Assembly (NCBI RefSeq): GCF_015865035.1
Contig: NZ_JADZGI010000002.1
Coordinates: 473,088-537,087, forward strand
Length of the DNA stretch: 64,000 bases
DNA from: Novosphingobium aureum
Lineage (GTDB): Bacteria; Pseudomonadota; Alphaproteobacteria; Sphingomonadales; Sphingomonadaceae
Direction: 5' to 3'
How positions within the stretch are numbered: position 1 is the first letter of the stretch; each line of letters starts with the position of its first letter. Both the position numbers and the translations under genes were made by a program. The notes beneath the pieces were generated by a model. The model was not told the origin of the DNA. It was given only the letters and a program-made list of their open reading frames with translations, and ran no database searches. Positions 25,634-34,834 of this stretch are shown here, piece by piece.

Positions 25634-27409
25634 TCAGGCGGCGATGCTCACGCCGCTGCGACCCGAGCACTTGAGCTCCTCGAGCGCCTGGTTCGCCAGG
25701 TCCATCGCCCCATTTTCGTCGAGATCGGCGCGCAAGGCCGCAACCCCGCAGGTAACCGAGGCAATGACCGAAACCGAGCCGTCGCTGTAGAGCGCCCGCT
25801 CGCGCAAGGCGTCGGTGATGCGCTCGCACACGCTGCGCGCGGTGAGCAGGTCGCAGGGCAACAGGATCGCGAAACCATCGGGGCCAAAGTGCCCCACCGT
25901 ATCGCTGTCGCGCGCAGCACGGCTGACACGGCGGGCAGCCTCGTGGCGCACACGGGCACCGATCTCGGCACCATGACGATCGCCGATGGCATCCAGTCCT
26001 GACACTTCGACCAGCGCGAGCGAGGCCGGACCGGAAACGTCGTCGAGGACGGCTCGCAACTGCGCGCGGAAGCCTGAAGCGTTGAGCAATCCGGTCTGCT
26101 CGTCGGCTTCTGCACGCGACATCAGGGCAAGTTCGCGCGCGTGACGCTCGGTCGCATCGCGCAAGGTAACCACGGCTCCGGCCAACCGACCGGCTTGCCA
26201 CAGCACTCCTATCGTTCCCTCGAGGGTCAGATGCGGGCGGCGCACGGGCACAAATTCGATCGTGCGCGAGACACCCTCGCAAGTGCTGCCCATGGACTGC
26301 ATCTGGCGGACGAGAGCATCGACCTGCAACGAGATAGCTTCCGCACTGCGGCCGAGCATCGCATCCGGGGCAAGACCGAGATAGGCCTTGGTCGGACCCT
26401 GCGCCCAGTTGCACACCCCGCTGGCATCGAAGCCGAGACACGCACCCGGCGCACTCGAAAGCAGGTGACGCAGCGCTTCCTCACGTTCGGCCAGCTTGGC
26501 AAGTGCGCTCTGGCGGGTCGAGACGATACCCGCGATCGGCATCGTGGCGACCAGCAACAGACCGAGATAGAGCTGAAGGAACACGGCCTGAGTGCCTTGG
26601 CCGAACGCAAGGCTCGCAATCGGGCCGACTCCGGCCAGCAATGCTGCACACCCGATCATCGCGACGATCATCACGCCCAGCTTGGTTCCCAGGCGCCCGA
26701 TCCGGAAAGAAAGGAAGATGACCGAACAGACCGGTACGAAAAGAAGCGGGGCCTGGGCCTGAACGAAAACCAGCGCTGTAACGAGAGCGTGCAACGCGTA
26801 GCTGGCGACGATCTCGAGCCGCCGACGCATGTTGCACCCCGCAAGCCAGCGCCGATAGCTGCCGTCGAGGACCGAGCGCAGGAACGGGGTAAGGATCAAC
26901 AGCCCCAGCGCATTGCTGAAATACCACCGCATAAGCGAGGCCACGAAGGGCTCGCCATAAATCAGCCAGGTCATGGCAGACCCCAGCAGACCTCCCACCA
27001 GCGGCGCGATGACGCCAGCGCCGATCCCGAACAGGGCGACCGAGCGGGTGTCCTCGAAGATCGCCTCCTTTCGCAGCAAATGGACCAGCATCAGCCCCGC
27101 AAGCCCGGTCTGAAGCATGTTGATACCGCCATAGGCGAGCAGACCGAGGGTCCAGCCGCGCGCGACGGTATTGGCCGCAAGGTTCGCGGCCCAGCCGGCG
27201 AAGAGGATCCACGGCCAGTCGCGGCGCGGCTCTTTGAGCAGCAGCGCGAGAATCAGCGCGTCGGCCGGCCAGATCGTCGCATGGTCACGCCCGTTCGAGG
27301 TGAGCTCGATTGCGAAGGTCGCGAACAGGAAATAGCCGATCGCCGCGATGATCGCTGCGTCGGCTCGCTTCTCAACTACAGATCTGTGTTCGCGGGGCTC
27401 GGGCACCAT
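25634..27409 (-). CDS. MASE1 sensor with PAS-like region and degenerate GGDEF domain
   Basis: This 591-aa protein has an N-terminal MASE1-type integral membrane sensor (about 20-300, eight or so helices; IWPADALILALLLKEPRRDW is typical). A PAS-like segment (about 325-425) and a GGDEF-type domain (about 430-591) follow. The catalytic GG(D/E)EF signature is replaced by GPDGF (508-512), and no RxxD inhibitory site is visible upstream. Diguanylate cyclase activity is therefore unlikely; a nucleotide-sensing or regulatory role is more plausible. There is no EAL domain. The 220 bases downstream of its start side hold no gene. Confidence 0.85.
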   Translation of the reverse strand: MVPEPREHRSVVEKRADAAIIAAIGYFLFATFAIELTSNGRDHATIWPADALILALLLKEPRRDWPWILFAGWAANLAANTVARGWTLGLLAYGGINMLQTGLAGLMLVHLLRKEAIFEDTRSVALFGIGAGVIAPLVGGLLGSAMTWLIYGEPFVASLMRWYFSNALGLLILTPFLRSVLDGSYRRWLAGCNMRRRLEIVASYALHALVTALVFVQAQAPLLFVPVCSVIFLSFRIGRLGTKLGVMIVAMIGCAALLAGVGPIASLAFGQGTQAVFLQLYLGLLLVATMPIAGIVSTRQSALAKLAEREEALRHLLSSAPGACLGFDASGVCNWAQGPTKAYLGLAPDAMLGRSAEAISLQVDALVRQMQSMGSTCEGVSRTIEFVPVRRPHLTLEGTIGVLWQAGRLAGAVVTLRDATERHARELALMSRAEADEQTGLLNASGFRAQLRAVLDDVSGPASLALVEVSGLDAIGDRHGAEIGARVRHEAARRVSRAARDSDTVGHFGPDGFAILLPCDLLTARSVCERITDALRERALYSDGSVSVIASVTCGVAALRADLDENGAMDLANQALEELKCSGRSGVSIAA

Positions 27410-27630
27410 CTGGCCCTACTGGCGCCAACTTAGTTGACAGACCGTATAGAACCTGAGGCTGGTGCGGCTGTTTTCGACGAACTGCATGGCTAACGGGATA
27501 TTCAGCACGAGAAGCGGATCAGGATGGCTCACATCCCCTCGCTACACCCTGCATCTGGCTGTCATCGTCCGAATCGAAAGGTACGAGACGATGTTCGCCC
27601 GAACCGATTTGTCCGGTCCTTTGCGAGCGG

Positions 27631-28395
27631 CTAATCCGCAGTCCAGCCGCCATCGACGACGAGGCTGGTGCCGGTCATCAATGCCGATGCATCCGAGGCG
27701 AGAAACACTGCTGCTCCCATCAGGTCCTCGACCGAGCCGAGCCGCCCCAGTTTGATCTTCTCAAGCACGCTGGCACGGAAGGCCTCGTCCTCGAAGAAGG
27801 GGCGCGTCATCGGCGTCTCGATGAAGGTCGGCGCAATCGTGTTCGAGCGAATGTAGTGTGCAGCGAGGTCCAGTGCGAAGACCTTGTTCATGCCTTCCAT
27901 CGCCCACTTGGAGGCACAGTAGAGCGAGCGATTGGGCCCGCCGACGTGGCCCATCTGCGACCCCATGTGGATCAGCGAACCCTTCACGCCCGCCGCGATC
28001 ATCTTCCTCACACAGGCTTGCGCGACGAAGAAGGCCGACTTGACGTTAAGGTCCATGACCGCGTCGTAGTCTGCCTCGTCGGCCTCCCACATCGGCTTGG
28101 GCCGGTTGGTTCCGGCATTGTTGACGAGCACGTGGAAGGCCTCTCGCGCCGCGAAGAAGTCGGCGACCGCCGCGAGGTCGGAAACGTCGAGCGTCGCGGC
28201 CTCAGCTTGCAGGCCTTGCGCGACGAGCTGCGCGGCCCCCTCCTCGATCTCGCTGGCGGTGCGCGCGACGAGCGTCACATGCGCGCCTGCCTGTGCGAGC
28301 GCTGCAGCGATGGCGAGGCCAATGCCACGCCCTGCCCCCGTCACCACCGCGCGGCGTCCGTCTAGGCGAAAGCTGGGGGTTTCGGGCAGGGTCAT
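27631..28395 (-). CDS. Short-chain dehydrogenase/reductase
   Basis: This 254-aa classical SDR has NAD(P)-binding TGAGRGIG (about 19-26), the NNAG motif (LVNNAGTNRP), the catalytic Ser in HMGSQMGHVG, and YCASK with the catalytic Tyr/Lys. PTFIETPMTRPFFEDEAFRA resembles gluconate 5-dehydrogenase-type SDRs, so the substrate is probably a sugar or polyol. ACGGAG lies about 8 bases before the ATG. It follows the HisD-family gene on the same strand with a hairpin between them, so it may be the second gene of the same LacI-controlled unit. The substrate cannot be read from the sequence. Confidence 0.88.
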   Translation of the reverse strand: MTLPETPSFRLDGRRAVVTGAGRGIGLAIAAALAQAGAHVTLVARTASEIEEGAAQLVAQGLQAEAATLDVSDLAAVADFFAAREAFHVLVNNAGTNRPKPMWEADEADYDAVMDLNVKSAFFVAQACVRKMIAAGVKGSLIHMGSQMGHVGGPNRSLYCASKWAMEGMNKVFALDLAAHYIRSNTIAPTFIETPMTRPFFEDEAFRASVLEKIKLGRLGSVEDLMGAAVFLASDASALMTGTSLVVDGGWTAD

Positions 28396-28466
28396 GGCAG
28401 GCTCCGTCGTCTGGTGTCTTGGCTAGGTTGCATGGTCGCGAGCATCTCGCTCGCACAACAAGGCAG

Positions 28467-28495
28467 AAGGCCGGCATGCATCGCACGCCGGCCTT
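28467..28495. terminator. Hairpin between the HisD-family and SDR genes
   Basis: AAGGCCGGC and GCCGGCCTT form a perfect 9-bp stem with an 11-base loop. The flanks are only weakly T-rich (TTCCCTT on the plus strand, TTCTGCCTT on the minus strand). It may cause partial termination and so lower SDR expression relative to the upstream gene. Confidence 0.45.
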
Positions 28496-28537
28496 CCCTT
28501 GTCAGCCAAACCCTGATGCAAGCATGGCCAGTCCCGA

Positions 28538-29869
28538 TCAGGCCGCGGTCTCGGGCGTCGGCTCGGCCTGCCCGGCATAGGGCACGTCGCGCCCACCGAA
28601 GCGGCGCACACGGATATTGGCCTGCTCGCCATGCCCGGCGAAGCCCTCGAGCGCGCAGAGGCGCGAACAGTACTCGCCCACCAGCGTCGAAGCCTCGTCG
28701 GTAAGCACGCGCTGGTATGTGCAGGTTTTCAGGAACTTGCCGACCCACAGGCCACCGGTATAGCGCGCCGCCTTCTTGGTCGGCAGCGTGTGGTTGGTGC
28801 CGATGACCTTATCGCCGTAGCTGACATTGGTACGCGCCCCCAGGAACAAGGCGCCGTAATTGGTCATGTTGTCGAGGAAATAGTCGGGCTCTGCGGTCAT
28901 AACCTGAACGTGCTCGGAGGCGATGTCGTCGGCGATCGCGACCATTTCCTCGTAGCTGTCCGCAACGATGACCTCGCCGAAGGTCTCCCATGCCTTGCGG
29001 GCATGTTCGGCGGTGGGCAGGATCTGCAGCAGGCGCTCGATCTCGGCCATGGTCTCGCGCGCGAACTTCTCCGAATTGGTGAGCAGCACGCCCGGGCTGT
29101 CGGGCCCGTGCTCGACCTGCCCGAGGATGTCGGTCGCCGCCATCTCGGGATCGCAGCCGATCTCGTCAGCGATGATCAGCGTCTCGGTCGGACCGGCGAA
29201 GAGGTCGATGCCCACGCGACCGTAGAGCTGACGCTTGGCCTCGGCGACAAAGGCGTTGCCCGGGCCGACGAGGATGTCGACCGGATCGATCGACTGAGTG
29301 CCCAGCGCCATCGCGCCGACCGCCTGAATACCGCCCAGCGCGTAGATTTCGTCGGCACCGGCAAGCGCCTGCGCGGCGACGATGGCGCGCGCGGGCTGGC
29401 CCTGGAACGGCGGCGCGCAGGTCACGACGCGCTTCACGCCCGCGACCTTGGCGGTGATCACCGACATGTGCGCACCGGCGAGCAGCGGATACTTGCCGCC
29501 GGGTACGTAGCAACCGGCCGAACCGAGCGGGATGTTCTTGTGGCCGAGCACAACGCCGGGCAGCGTCTCGACCTCGACATCCTTCATCGACTCGCGCTGG
29601 ACCTGCGCGAAGCCGCGCACCTGGGTCTGCGCGAACTCGATATCCTTGCGCTCCTGCGGCGTGAGTGTCTCGACGCAACGGTCGATCTCGGCCTGGGTGA
29701 GGCGGTAATCCTCGCGATCCCACTTGTCGAAATTGATCGACATCTCGCGCACGGCGGCGTCGCCACGCTTCTCGATGTCGGCGAGCGCCGCCTCGACGAT
29801 GTCGCGCACCTTGCGATCCGCATCTGCCTTCGCCTGTGCCGTCGCACCGCGCTTGAGCCACTGGGCCAT
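28538..29869 (-). CDS. Histidinol dehydrogenase family enzyme, possibly sulfopropanediol 3-dehydrogenase (HpsN-like)
   Basis: 443 aa from MAQWLKRGATAQAK (AAGGGAG lies 8 bases before the ATG). It has the HisD fold landmarks: YVPGGKYPL, the Gln/His metal ligands in GQVEHGPDS, ASEHVQVM, TNHTLPTKKAARY and the late metal His in GFAGHGEQANIRV. This is not a standard hisD neighbourhood: no his genes are near, and it sits with an SDR and a divergent LacI regulator. Catabolic HisD paralogues such as HpsN (oxidises 2,3-dihydroxypropane-1-sulfonate to sulfolactate) have this look. The zinc ligands appear retained, so it is probably active, but sulfonate specificity is inference. Confidence 0.8.
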   Translation of the reverse strand: MAQWLKRGATAQAKADADRKVRDIVEAALADIEKRGDAAVREMSINFDKWDREDYRLTQAEIDRCVETLTPQERKDIEFAQTQVRGFAQVQRESMKDVEVETLPGVVLGHKNIPLGSAGCYVPGGKYPLLAGAHMSVITAKVAGVKRVVTCAPPFQGQPARAIVAAQALAGADEIYALGGIQAVGAMALGTQSIDPVDILVGPGNAFVAEAKRQLYGRVGIDLFAGPTETLIIADEIGCDPEMAATDILGQVEHGPDSPGVLLTNSEKFARETMAEIERLLQILPTAEHARKAWETFGEVIVADSYEEMVAIADDIASEHVQVMTAEPDYFLDNMTNYGALFLGARTNVSYGDKVIGTNHTLPTKKAARYTGGLWVGKFLKTCTYQRVLTDEASTLVGEYCSRLCALEGFAGHGEQANIRVRRFGGRDVPYAGQAEPTPETAA

Positions 29870-29940
29870 TCTTGCACTCCCTTGCATGTCCATGCCGCCC
29901 GAGCATCGCAAACAATGCGCAGCCTCTGCGGCGAGACCGT

Positions 29941-29969
29941 TGCATACACATTCATTTATTGATTCACAA
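29941..29969 (-). promoter_or_regulatory. Candidate promoter of the HisD-family/SDR unit
   Basis: On the minus strand TTGTGA (29969-29964) and TATGCA (29946-29941) are 17 bases apart, about 70 bases before the HisD-family start. It lies in the shared divergent region with the LacI-type regulator, where operator sites would be expected. I could not find a clear LacI-type palindrome with a central CG. Confidence 0.35.
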
Positions 29970-30084
29970 CATGAAGAGAAATGCCTCTCATCTGGCGGAC
30001 ACTACGATGCATGCGCAGTCATCTTGCCGTTCTCAGCCTGCACAACTAGGGTCGCTGAAAGACCCACGAATGGATTGAACTGAC

Positions 30085-31125
30085 GTGCAGGCGAGCGAAG
30101 CCCCCTCCCTATCCTCTTCCACCATCACCGCACTCGACGTAGCGCGCGAGGCGGGCGTCTCGCAGTCGGCGGTCTCGCGCGCCTTCACACCGGGCGCTAG
30201 CGTCTCGGAAAAGACCCGCACCCGCGTCCTCGCTGCCGCCGAGAAGCTGGGCTACCGACCCAACCCGCTCGCCCGCTCGCTGATGCACGGGCGCTCGGGG
30301 ATCGTCGGGGTGGGCGTGGGCAACATGGAGAACCCGTTCTTCGTGCGCACCCTCGAGCTGCTTGCGACAGCCCTCGATGCGGCGGGCCTGCGCCTGATGC
30401 TGTTCCCCGCGACCCGCGACCACGATGCCGAGCCCAGCCTGCAGGAAGTCCTCCACTACCGCATCGACGCGCTCGTGCTTCTCTCGGTCAATCTCTCATC
30501 GAACCTCGCCGACCAGTGCCGCAAGGCGCGCGTGCCGGTGATCCACTTCAACCGCACCAGTGCGGATGCGGGGACCTCGAGCATCATCGGCGACAATGCC
30601 GCTGGCGCACGCACCATCGCCGCGCACCTGCTCGCAGGCGGCCATCGGGCAATGGCCTACATGGCCGGCACCCCCGATTCCTCGACCAACCGCCAACGCG
30701 AGGAAGCCTTCACCGCCGCCCTCCTGAGCGCCGGACTGCCCGCGCCGATCATCGAGCACGGCCACTTCACGCACGAAGGCGCGATGGCCGCGACCCGGCG
30801 CCTGCTCCTGCGCGAGGACCGCCCCGATGCCCTGTTCTGCGCCAACGACACCATGGCGCTTGCCGCGATCAGTGTCGCGCGTCACGAACTGGGCCTCGAT
30901 GTCGGACGCGAGATCTCGATCGTGGGCTACGACGATGTGCCCATGGCGGCCTGGCCCGGCTTTGCCCTCACCACCTTCTCGCAGCCGTGCGAGGGCATGG
31001 TCGCGCGCACCGTCGAGATGATCGAAGCCTTGCGCCGCGAGCCCGAAAGCCACGCGCACCACGTGGCGCAAGGAGCGCTGGTCGTGCGCTCGAGCACACG
31101 ACCGGTCGTGGCGCGCGCACGCTGA
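30085..31125 (+). CDS. LacI-family transcriptional regulator
   Basis: This 346-aa protein has an N-terminal LacI helix-turn-helix (ALDVAREAGVSQSAVSRAFT) with hinge helix PNPLARSL, then a periplasmic-binding-protein-type effector domain (IVGVGVGNMENPFFVRTLEL; FCANDTMALAAI; VGYDDVPMAAWPGFALTTF). The start is GTG at 30085. It diverges from the HisD-family/SDR genes and probably represses them until a polyol- or sulfonate-like inducer binds. The ligand cannot be predicted from sequence. A minor oddity is the Ser-rich extension before the HTH. Confidence 0.92.
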   Translation: MQASEAPSLSSSTITALDVAREAGVSQSAVSRAFTPGASVSEKTRTRVLAAAEKLGYRPNPLARSLMHGRSGIVGVGVGNMENPFFVRTLELLATALDAAGLRLMLFPATRDHDAEPSLQEVLHYRIDALVLLSVNLSSNLADQCRKARVPVIHFNRTSADAGTSSIIGDNAAGARTIAAHLLAGGHRAMAYMAGTPDSSTNRQREEAFTAALLSAGLPAPIIEHGHFTHEGAMAATRRLLLREDRPDALFCANDTMALAAISVARHELGLDVGREISIVGYDDVPMAAWPGFALTTFSQPCEGMVARTVEMIEALRREPESHAHHVAQGALVVRSSTRPVVARAR

Positions 31126-31212
31126 GGCACGGACCCTGCGCATTCCTGCGAAGATGTGCGCAAGGCCAAGGCATGTTATCCTTAGCCCGGGAATCGAACC
31201 GGGAGAGCCGCA

Positions 31213-32274
31213 ATGCCATCCACCGTCGAAAACCTCGTCACCGCCGAGCGCAAGAAGCTGGCCGACCTTCCAGAGCAGACGAACAAAGACCCGGCCCACG
31301 CCGCGCTCGCCTGGTTCGAGGAGCGCAATGCCCTGCTCGACGCCCTGTTCTACGACATCGCGCAAGTCAGTGCCGAAGAAGTCAGGGCACTCGCCTCATG
31401 GCGCGCGCGCGAGGGCACGATGCTGCTCGTGCCACCTCCGGGCGAAGGGGCGGTCGAGGTCTTCACCGAGATCCAGGACTTCCTCGATGCGCGGGGCGGC
31501 AAGGCCCGGGCACTCGCAGTGGCGGGCGTTGGCAGTTCCGCGATCGGCGCGGCAGCCTTCGCGCGCAATGTCGCCGAAGCGCTTGGCGGCCCGGTCGCCG
31601 CGGTCGTCTCGGGCTATGGGCTGTCCGACGTCGCCACCGAGGCGCTCGGAGGCTTCGCCTGGTTCGGCGCGCTCAATTCGCTGCGGCACAGTTTCGAAGG
31701 CCTCGACCGGGTCGCACATGCGATGTCAGACCACACCCACTCGCTGACCTCCGTCGAAGCGGATTCGTTTCTGCGCCTGAGCAAGGACACTGCCACCCTT
31801 ATCGCGCTGCTCGAGGCGCCCGCCTTCAAGGTACCGATGCTGATCGGCCACTCCAAGGGCAACCTCGTCATTTCCGAGGCACTCTATGCGCTGCGCAAGC
31901 TGGACAAGCTGGCCCCTTTGGTCCGGCGCACGCAGATCATCACCGTCTCGGCCAAGGTCGGTATGCCGCCCGAATTCGCCGGGCGCGTGTTCGACATCAT
32001 GGGACAGTTCGACATGTTCGGCGCGCTCAACTCGCGCGCCGACATCCCGGCCGACTATATCGTGCCCGGCGCATGGCACAGCACCAACCCGGAGTTTCCC
32101 ATGAACATGGGGATCAAGGTCCCCGAGGTCCTGCGCACGGTCCTGCCGATGCTTGGCGAGCAGAAGGTCCCTCGGCGCCCGGCCCCGGTGTCGACGATGC
32201 TCGACCTGCCGCAGTGGATGACCGGCATGCTCGCCGGCTCGCCCTGGATGCTGGCGCGCCCCTTCACGATCTGA
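31213..32274 (+). CDS. Alpha/beta-hydrolase-like protein of unknown function
   Basis: This 353-aa protein has no signal peptide. It has a glycine-rich strand-turn (ALAVAGVGSSAIGAAAFARN) and a nucleophile-elbow-like GHSKGNLVISEALY near residue 218, with a Ser-Lys after the His. A downstream Asp and a His (PGAWHSTNPEF) could complete a triad. The helical C-terminus ends in a hydrophobic tail (TGMLAGSPWMLARPF). The family is not one I can name. A GGGAGAG ribosome binding site lies six bases before the ATG. It is monocistronic, 87 bp after the LacI gene. Lipase-like or polyester-depolymerase-like functions are possible, but unproven. Confidence 0.65.
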   Translation: MPSTVENLVTAERKKLADLPEQTNKDPAHAALAWFEERNALLDALFYDIAQVSAEEVRALASWRAREGTMLLVPPPGEGAVEVFTEIQDFLDARGGKARALAVAGVGSSAIGAAAFARNVAEALGGPVAAVVSGYGLSDVATEALGGFAWFGALNSLRHSFEGLDRVAHAMSDHTHSLTSVEADSFLRLSKDTATLIALLEAPAFKVPMLIGHSKGNLVISEALYALRKLDKLAPLVRRTQIITVSAKVGMPPEFAGRVFDIMGQFDMFGALNSRADIPADYIVPGAWHSTNPEFPMNMGIKVPEVLRTVLPMLGEQKVPRRPAPVSTMLDLPQWMTGMLAGSPWMLARPFTI

Positions 32275-32308
32275 GGCGGTCGGTTACTTGTAGGCACGGA
32301 CCGAGGGT

Positions 32309-33715
32309 TCAGAACCGGACCATGGCACTGACATAGCCGTAGCGCGGATCACCGTTACCCGAAGCGCCCGCCGCGTTCTCGAGCAGGTCGCCATTGAACA
32401 GCAGCGCACCGCCGGTTTCGAGCTGGAGCGTCTCGGGCACCAGCCAGTAGCGCACCATGGCCTCGACCTGATGGCCCGCGAAGCTCCCCGTGCTTCCCGC
32501 GGTGCCGATCACGCCGGTGGTCGAGAAGGTATCGTCGGTCGTGTCCACCCAAGCCGCGCGGTACATCGTCATCAGCCCCAGCCGTTTGTCGGGCGAGAGT
32601 TCGAGCCGCGCGCCGGGGGAGGAGATGTTGGTGCGCCCGAGCGCGCCGAACAGCGAGGTCGGGCCGAACTCGAAGCGGCGTGCGCCATAGAGCGTGTCGA
32701 AACGGTTGTACGAGCCGCCCGACCTGTCGCCGCTCGCCCGGTCGTATTCGAACGCGAGGCGCGGCTTCCAGCCTCCGGCGAGCTTGTAGCCGATCTCGCC
32801 ATGCGCAAACCAGGCCGAAGCGTCCTGCCTCGCCGCACCGGGTAGCGCGCTCTTTCGTATGGTGCCGTATTGGTAGGCGCCTTCCAGTTCGAAATCGAAC
32901 CGGCCAGCCGCAGGTTCGCGCACGAGACGCGCACCTGGCGTGCGCAAGTGGCGATTGCGCGTCTGGTCGTCCGGACGATCGCCCTCGTCGAAACCGTAGT
33001 AGTAAGCCTCCAGGCGGGCACCGCTCGCCCCCAGCGGAATGCTCGCGAAACCGCCCCAGAAAGTAAGGTCGAAATCCTGCCGGTCCGCGCGGATGCGATT
33101 GTCGAGGATGTCTGCGCGCGTATCGGGCAAGCGCTGCATCGGCAGCGTGTAGAAGGCGGACAGCCTCGCGCCGCCAGCGCTTTCATGATCGAGCCGAAAC
33201 CCGGTGAAGGCATTGGTGGTGTTGCGAAAGGCATTGCGCGCGATCAGCCTGCGCGAACCCATGTTCATCGTGAAGCGCCCCGCGGTGAGGCGCGTGTCGG
33301 AACCCTGCCCGAGTGCCTCGCCGAGATCGAAGCCGAGATAGGCCTGTGCCAGTTCCAGCGCATTGACCTCGCCGGTGCCCAGAGAACTGCCTTGCCCGCC
33401 GCCGTAAGCGCGGGCATCCATCACTTCCGCACCGATCCTTATCGGGCCGGTATCGTACTCCACCTGGATGTCGGTCTGGAGCAGCAACGCATCGCTGCTG
33501 CGATCGCGCGTCGGACGAAACTGATTATCGATGGTCTCGTACCGCGCGCGGATCGAGCCATTGACGGTAAGCCCCTCGGGGTCGCCAAGCGCCTGCTGAA
33601 GGCTCGGTGCCTTATCCGCGTCCGCCTCCTCGGCGCACGCGAGCCTCGGGCAGGACACCAAGGCCACAGCCGCGCAGCCGGTCATTGCCAGCTCACCCCA
33701 GGATTTCGAATGCAA
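32309..33715 (-). CDS. Alginate-export family outer-membrane porin
   Basis: This 468-aa protein has a signal peptide (cleavage near CAEEA). The mature part begins LTVNGSIRARYETIDNQF, the usual opening of alginate_exp (AlgE-like) barrels, and continues with alternating beta-strands (RLTAGRFTMNMGSRRLIARN; DLTFWGGFASIPLG; ARLEAYYYGF). It ends in Phe (SAMVRF). Family members are 18-stranded porins for anionic polysaccharides or other organic anions. It diverges from modABC across a 310-bp region containing a ModE-like dyad 89 bp upstream of this start, which raises the possibility that it is part of the molybdate regulon. Confidence 0.88.
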   Translation of the reverse strand: MHSKSWGELAMTGCAAVALVSCPRLACAEEADADKAPSLQQALGDPEGLTVNGSIRARYETIDNQFRPTRDRSSDALLLQTDIQVEYDTGPIRIGAEVMDARAYGGGQGSSLGTGEVNALELAQAYLGFDLGEALGQGSDTRLTAGRFTMNMGSRRLIARNAFRNTTNAFTGFRLDHESAGGARLSAFYTLPMQRLPDTRADILDNRIRADRQDFDLTFWGGFASIPLGASGARLEAYYYGFDEGDRPDDQTRNRHLRTPGARLVREPAAGRFDFELEGAYQYGTIRKSALPGAARQDASAWFAHGEIGYKLAGGWKPRLAFEYDRASGDRSGGSYNRFDTLYGARRFEFGPTSLFGALGRTNISSPGARLELSPDKRLGLMTMYRAAWVDTTDDTFSTTGVIGTAGSTGSFAGHQVEAMVRYWLVPETLQLETGGALLFNGDLLENAAGASGNGDPRYGYVSAMVRF

Positions 33716-34025
33716 TGCTTGTTTCCTTCGTATGGCACGGCGCAGGCACGTTCGCGACCAGCCATCTCTTTGCCCTGTCGCCTTCGCAGAAATAGCGGAC
33801 CGTCTATATACAGATGGATATAGGGTGTGATTTCAAAGAGAAACAAGCTTCGATTTGTCAGCCGGAGCTTTTGTTCATGCGGGACGTTGCTGATGCTCCG
33901 ATCTATCTACTTGGGATGCCGCCCCCGTGTCCTCGCGCAAGGGGTGCATGGTGGCTTGCACTCCCGAACCGATGTTCTAAGACCGACGCATCGATATCTG
34001 ACCATATACAAGCCTAACAAGGACC
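33716..34025. promoter_or_regulatory. Divergent region between the porin and modA with a ModE-like operator
   Basis: No gene is supported here. The clearest element is CTATATACAGATGGATATAG at 33804-33823: perfect CTATAT/ATATAG arms around an 8-base centre, like the TATAT-rich dyads bound by ModE. A weaker ATAT-N6-ATAT pattern lies at 33993-34008, within 35 bases of the modA ATG, where a repressor would act. AAGGA about 5 bases before the modA ATG is the ribosome binding site. A molybdate repressor is encoded at the other end of the mod operon. Confidence 0.5.
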
Positions 34026-34820
34026 ATGCCTGTGCCAACCTTCTCCCGCCGCATCGCCAGGCACCTGAGCGTGCTGCTCGCGATCGCGATTGCAGCCCTG
34101 GGTCTTTCCCCGGCGTGCGCAGCACCGCGCGCACCGGTCGTGCTGGCCGCAGCAAGCCTTCAGGAGGCGATGAACGCGGCAGCCGACGGCTGGGCCGCAA
34201 AAGGTCACCCCCGGCCGGTCGTCTCGTTCGCCGGGTCCTCGGCGCTCGCGCGCCAGATCGCCGCGGGCGCGCCTGCCGACATGTTCGTCTCCGCCGACGA
34301 GGCCTGGATGGACTATCTCGCCGGACGCGGACTGCTGCGCAAGGGCACGCGCACCTCGTTCCTCGCCAACGACATCGTCCTGATCGCACCGCGCTCGACA
34401 AGCCTCAGGCTGGACCTCGGCAAGGGGGCCGACATCGCGGGCGCACTGGGCAAGGGGCGCCTCGCCATGGCCAATCCCGACGCCGTCCCGGCAGGGCGCT
34501 ACGGCAAGGAGGCCCTGACCAGCATGGGCCAGTGGAGCAAGCTCTCGGGCCGGGTCGCCAGCGCCGAGAACGTGCGCGTCGCCCTCGCACTCGTCAGCCG
34601 CGGCGAGACCCCGCTCGGTGTGGTCTACGCAACCGATGCGATGCAGGACAAGGGCGTGCGCGTCGTCGGGGTATTCCCGCGCTCGAGCCACAAGCCGATC
34701 AGCTATCCGCTCGCACTGCTGGCCAAGTCCGACAGCCACGAGGCGGAGGGCTTCCGCCGCTACCTGCTCTCGGACGAGGGACGCCGCATCTTCGCCCGCT
34801 TCGGTTTCGGCAGGCGCTGA
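34026..34820 (+). CDS. modA: Molybdate ABC transporter substrate-binding protein
   Basis: This 264-aa periplasmic protein has a long signal peptide (cleavage near ACA) and the ModA landmarks VVLAAASLQEAMNAAADG (oxyanion-binding Ser), VSFAGSSALARQIAAGAPAD and MFVSADEAWMDYL. KPISYPLALL, typical of the family, lies near the C-terminus. It delivers molybdate or tungstate to ModBC. It is first of a tightly packed modABC operon: modB starts 14 bp after its stop. Confidence 0.95.
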   Translation: MPVPTFSRRIARHLSVLLAIAIAALGLSPACAAPRAPVVLAAASLQEAMNAAADGWAAKGHPRPVVSFAGSSALARQIAAGAPADMFVSADEAWMDYLAGRGLLRKGTRTSFLANDIVLIAPRSTSLRLDLGKGADIAGALGKGRLAMANPDAVPAGRYGKEALTSMGQWSKLSGRVASAENVRVALALVSRGETPLGVVYATDAMQDKGVRVVGVFPRSSHKPISYPLALLAKSDSHEAEGFRRYLLSDEGRRIFARFGFGRR

Positions 34821-34834
34821 GCCACAGACGCACG

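Noticed and set aside
30516..32336. Plus-strand open frame of 606 codons
   Set aside because: Shifted frame over the LacI regulator and hydrolase genes; Arg/Ala/Gly-rich shadow.
33827..34834. Long in-frame extension upstream of modB
   Set aside because: It reads across modA in the wrong frame; the true modB start at 34835 is set by family length and sequence.
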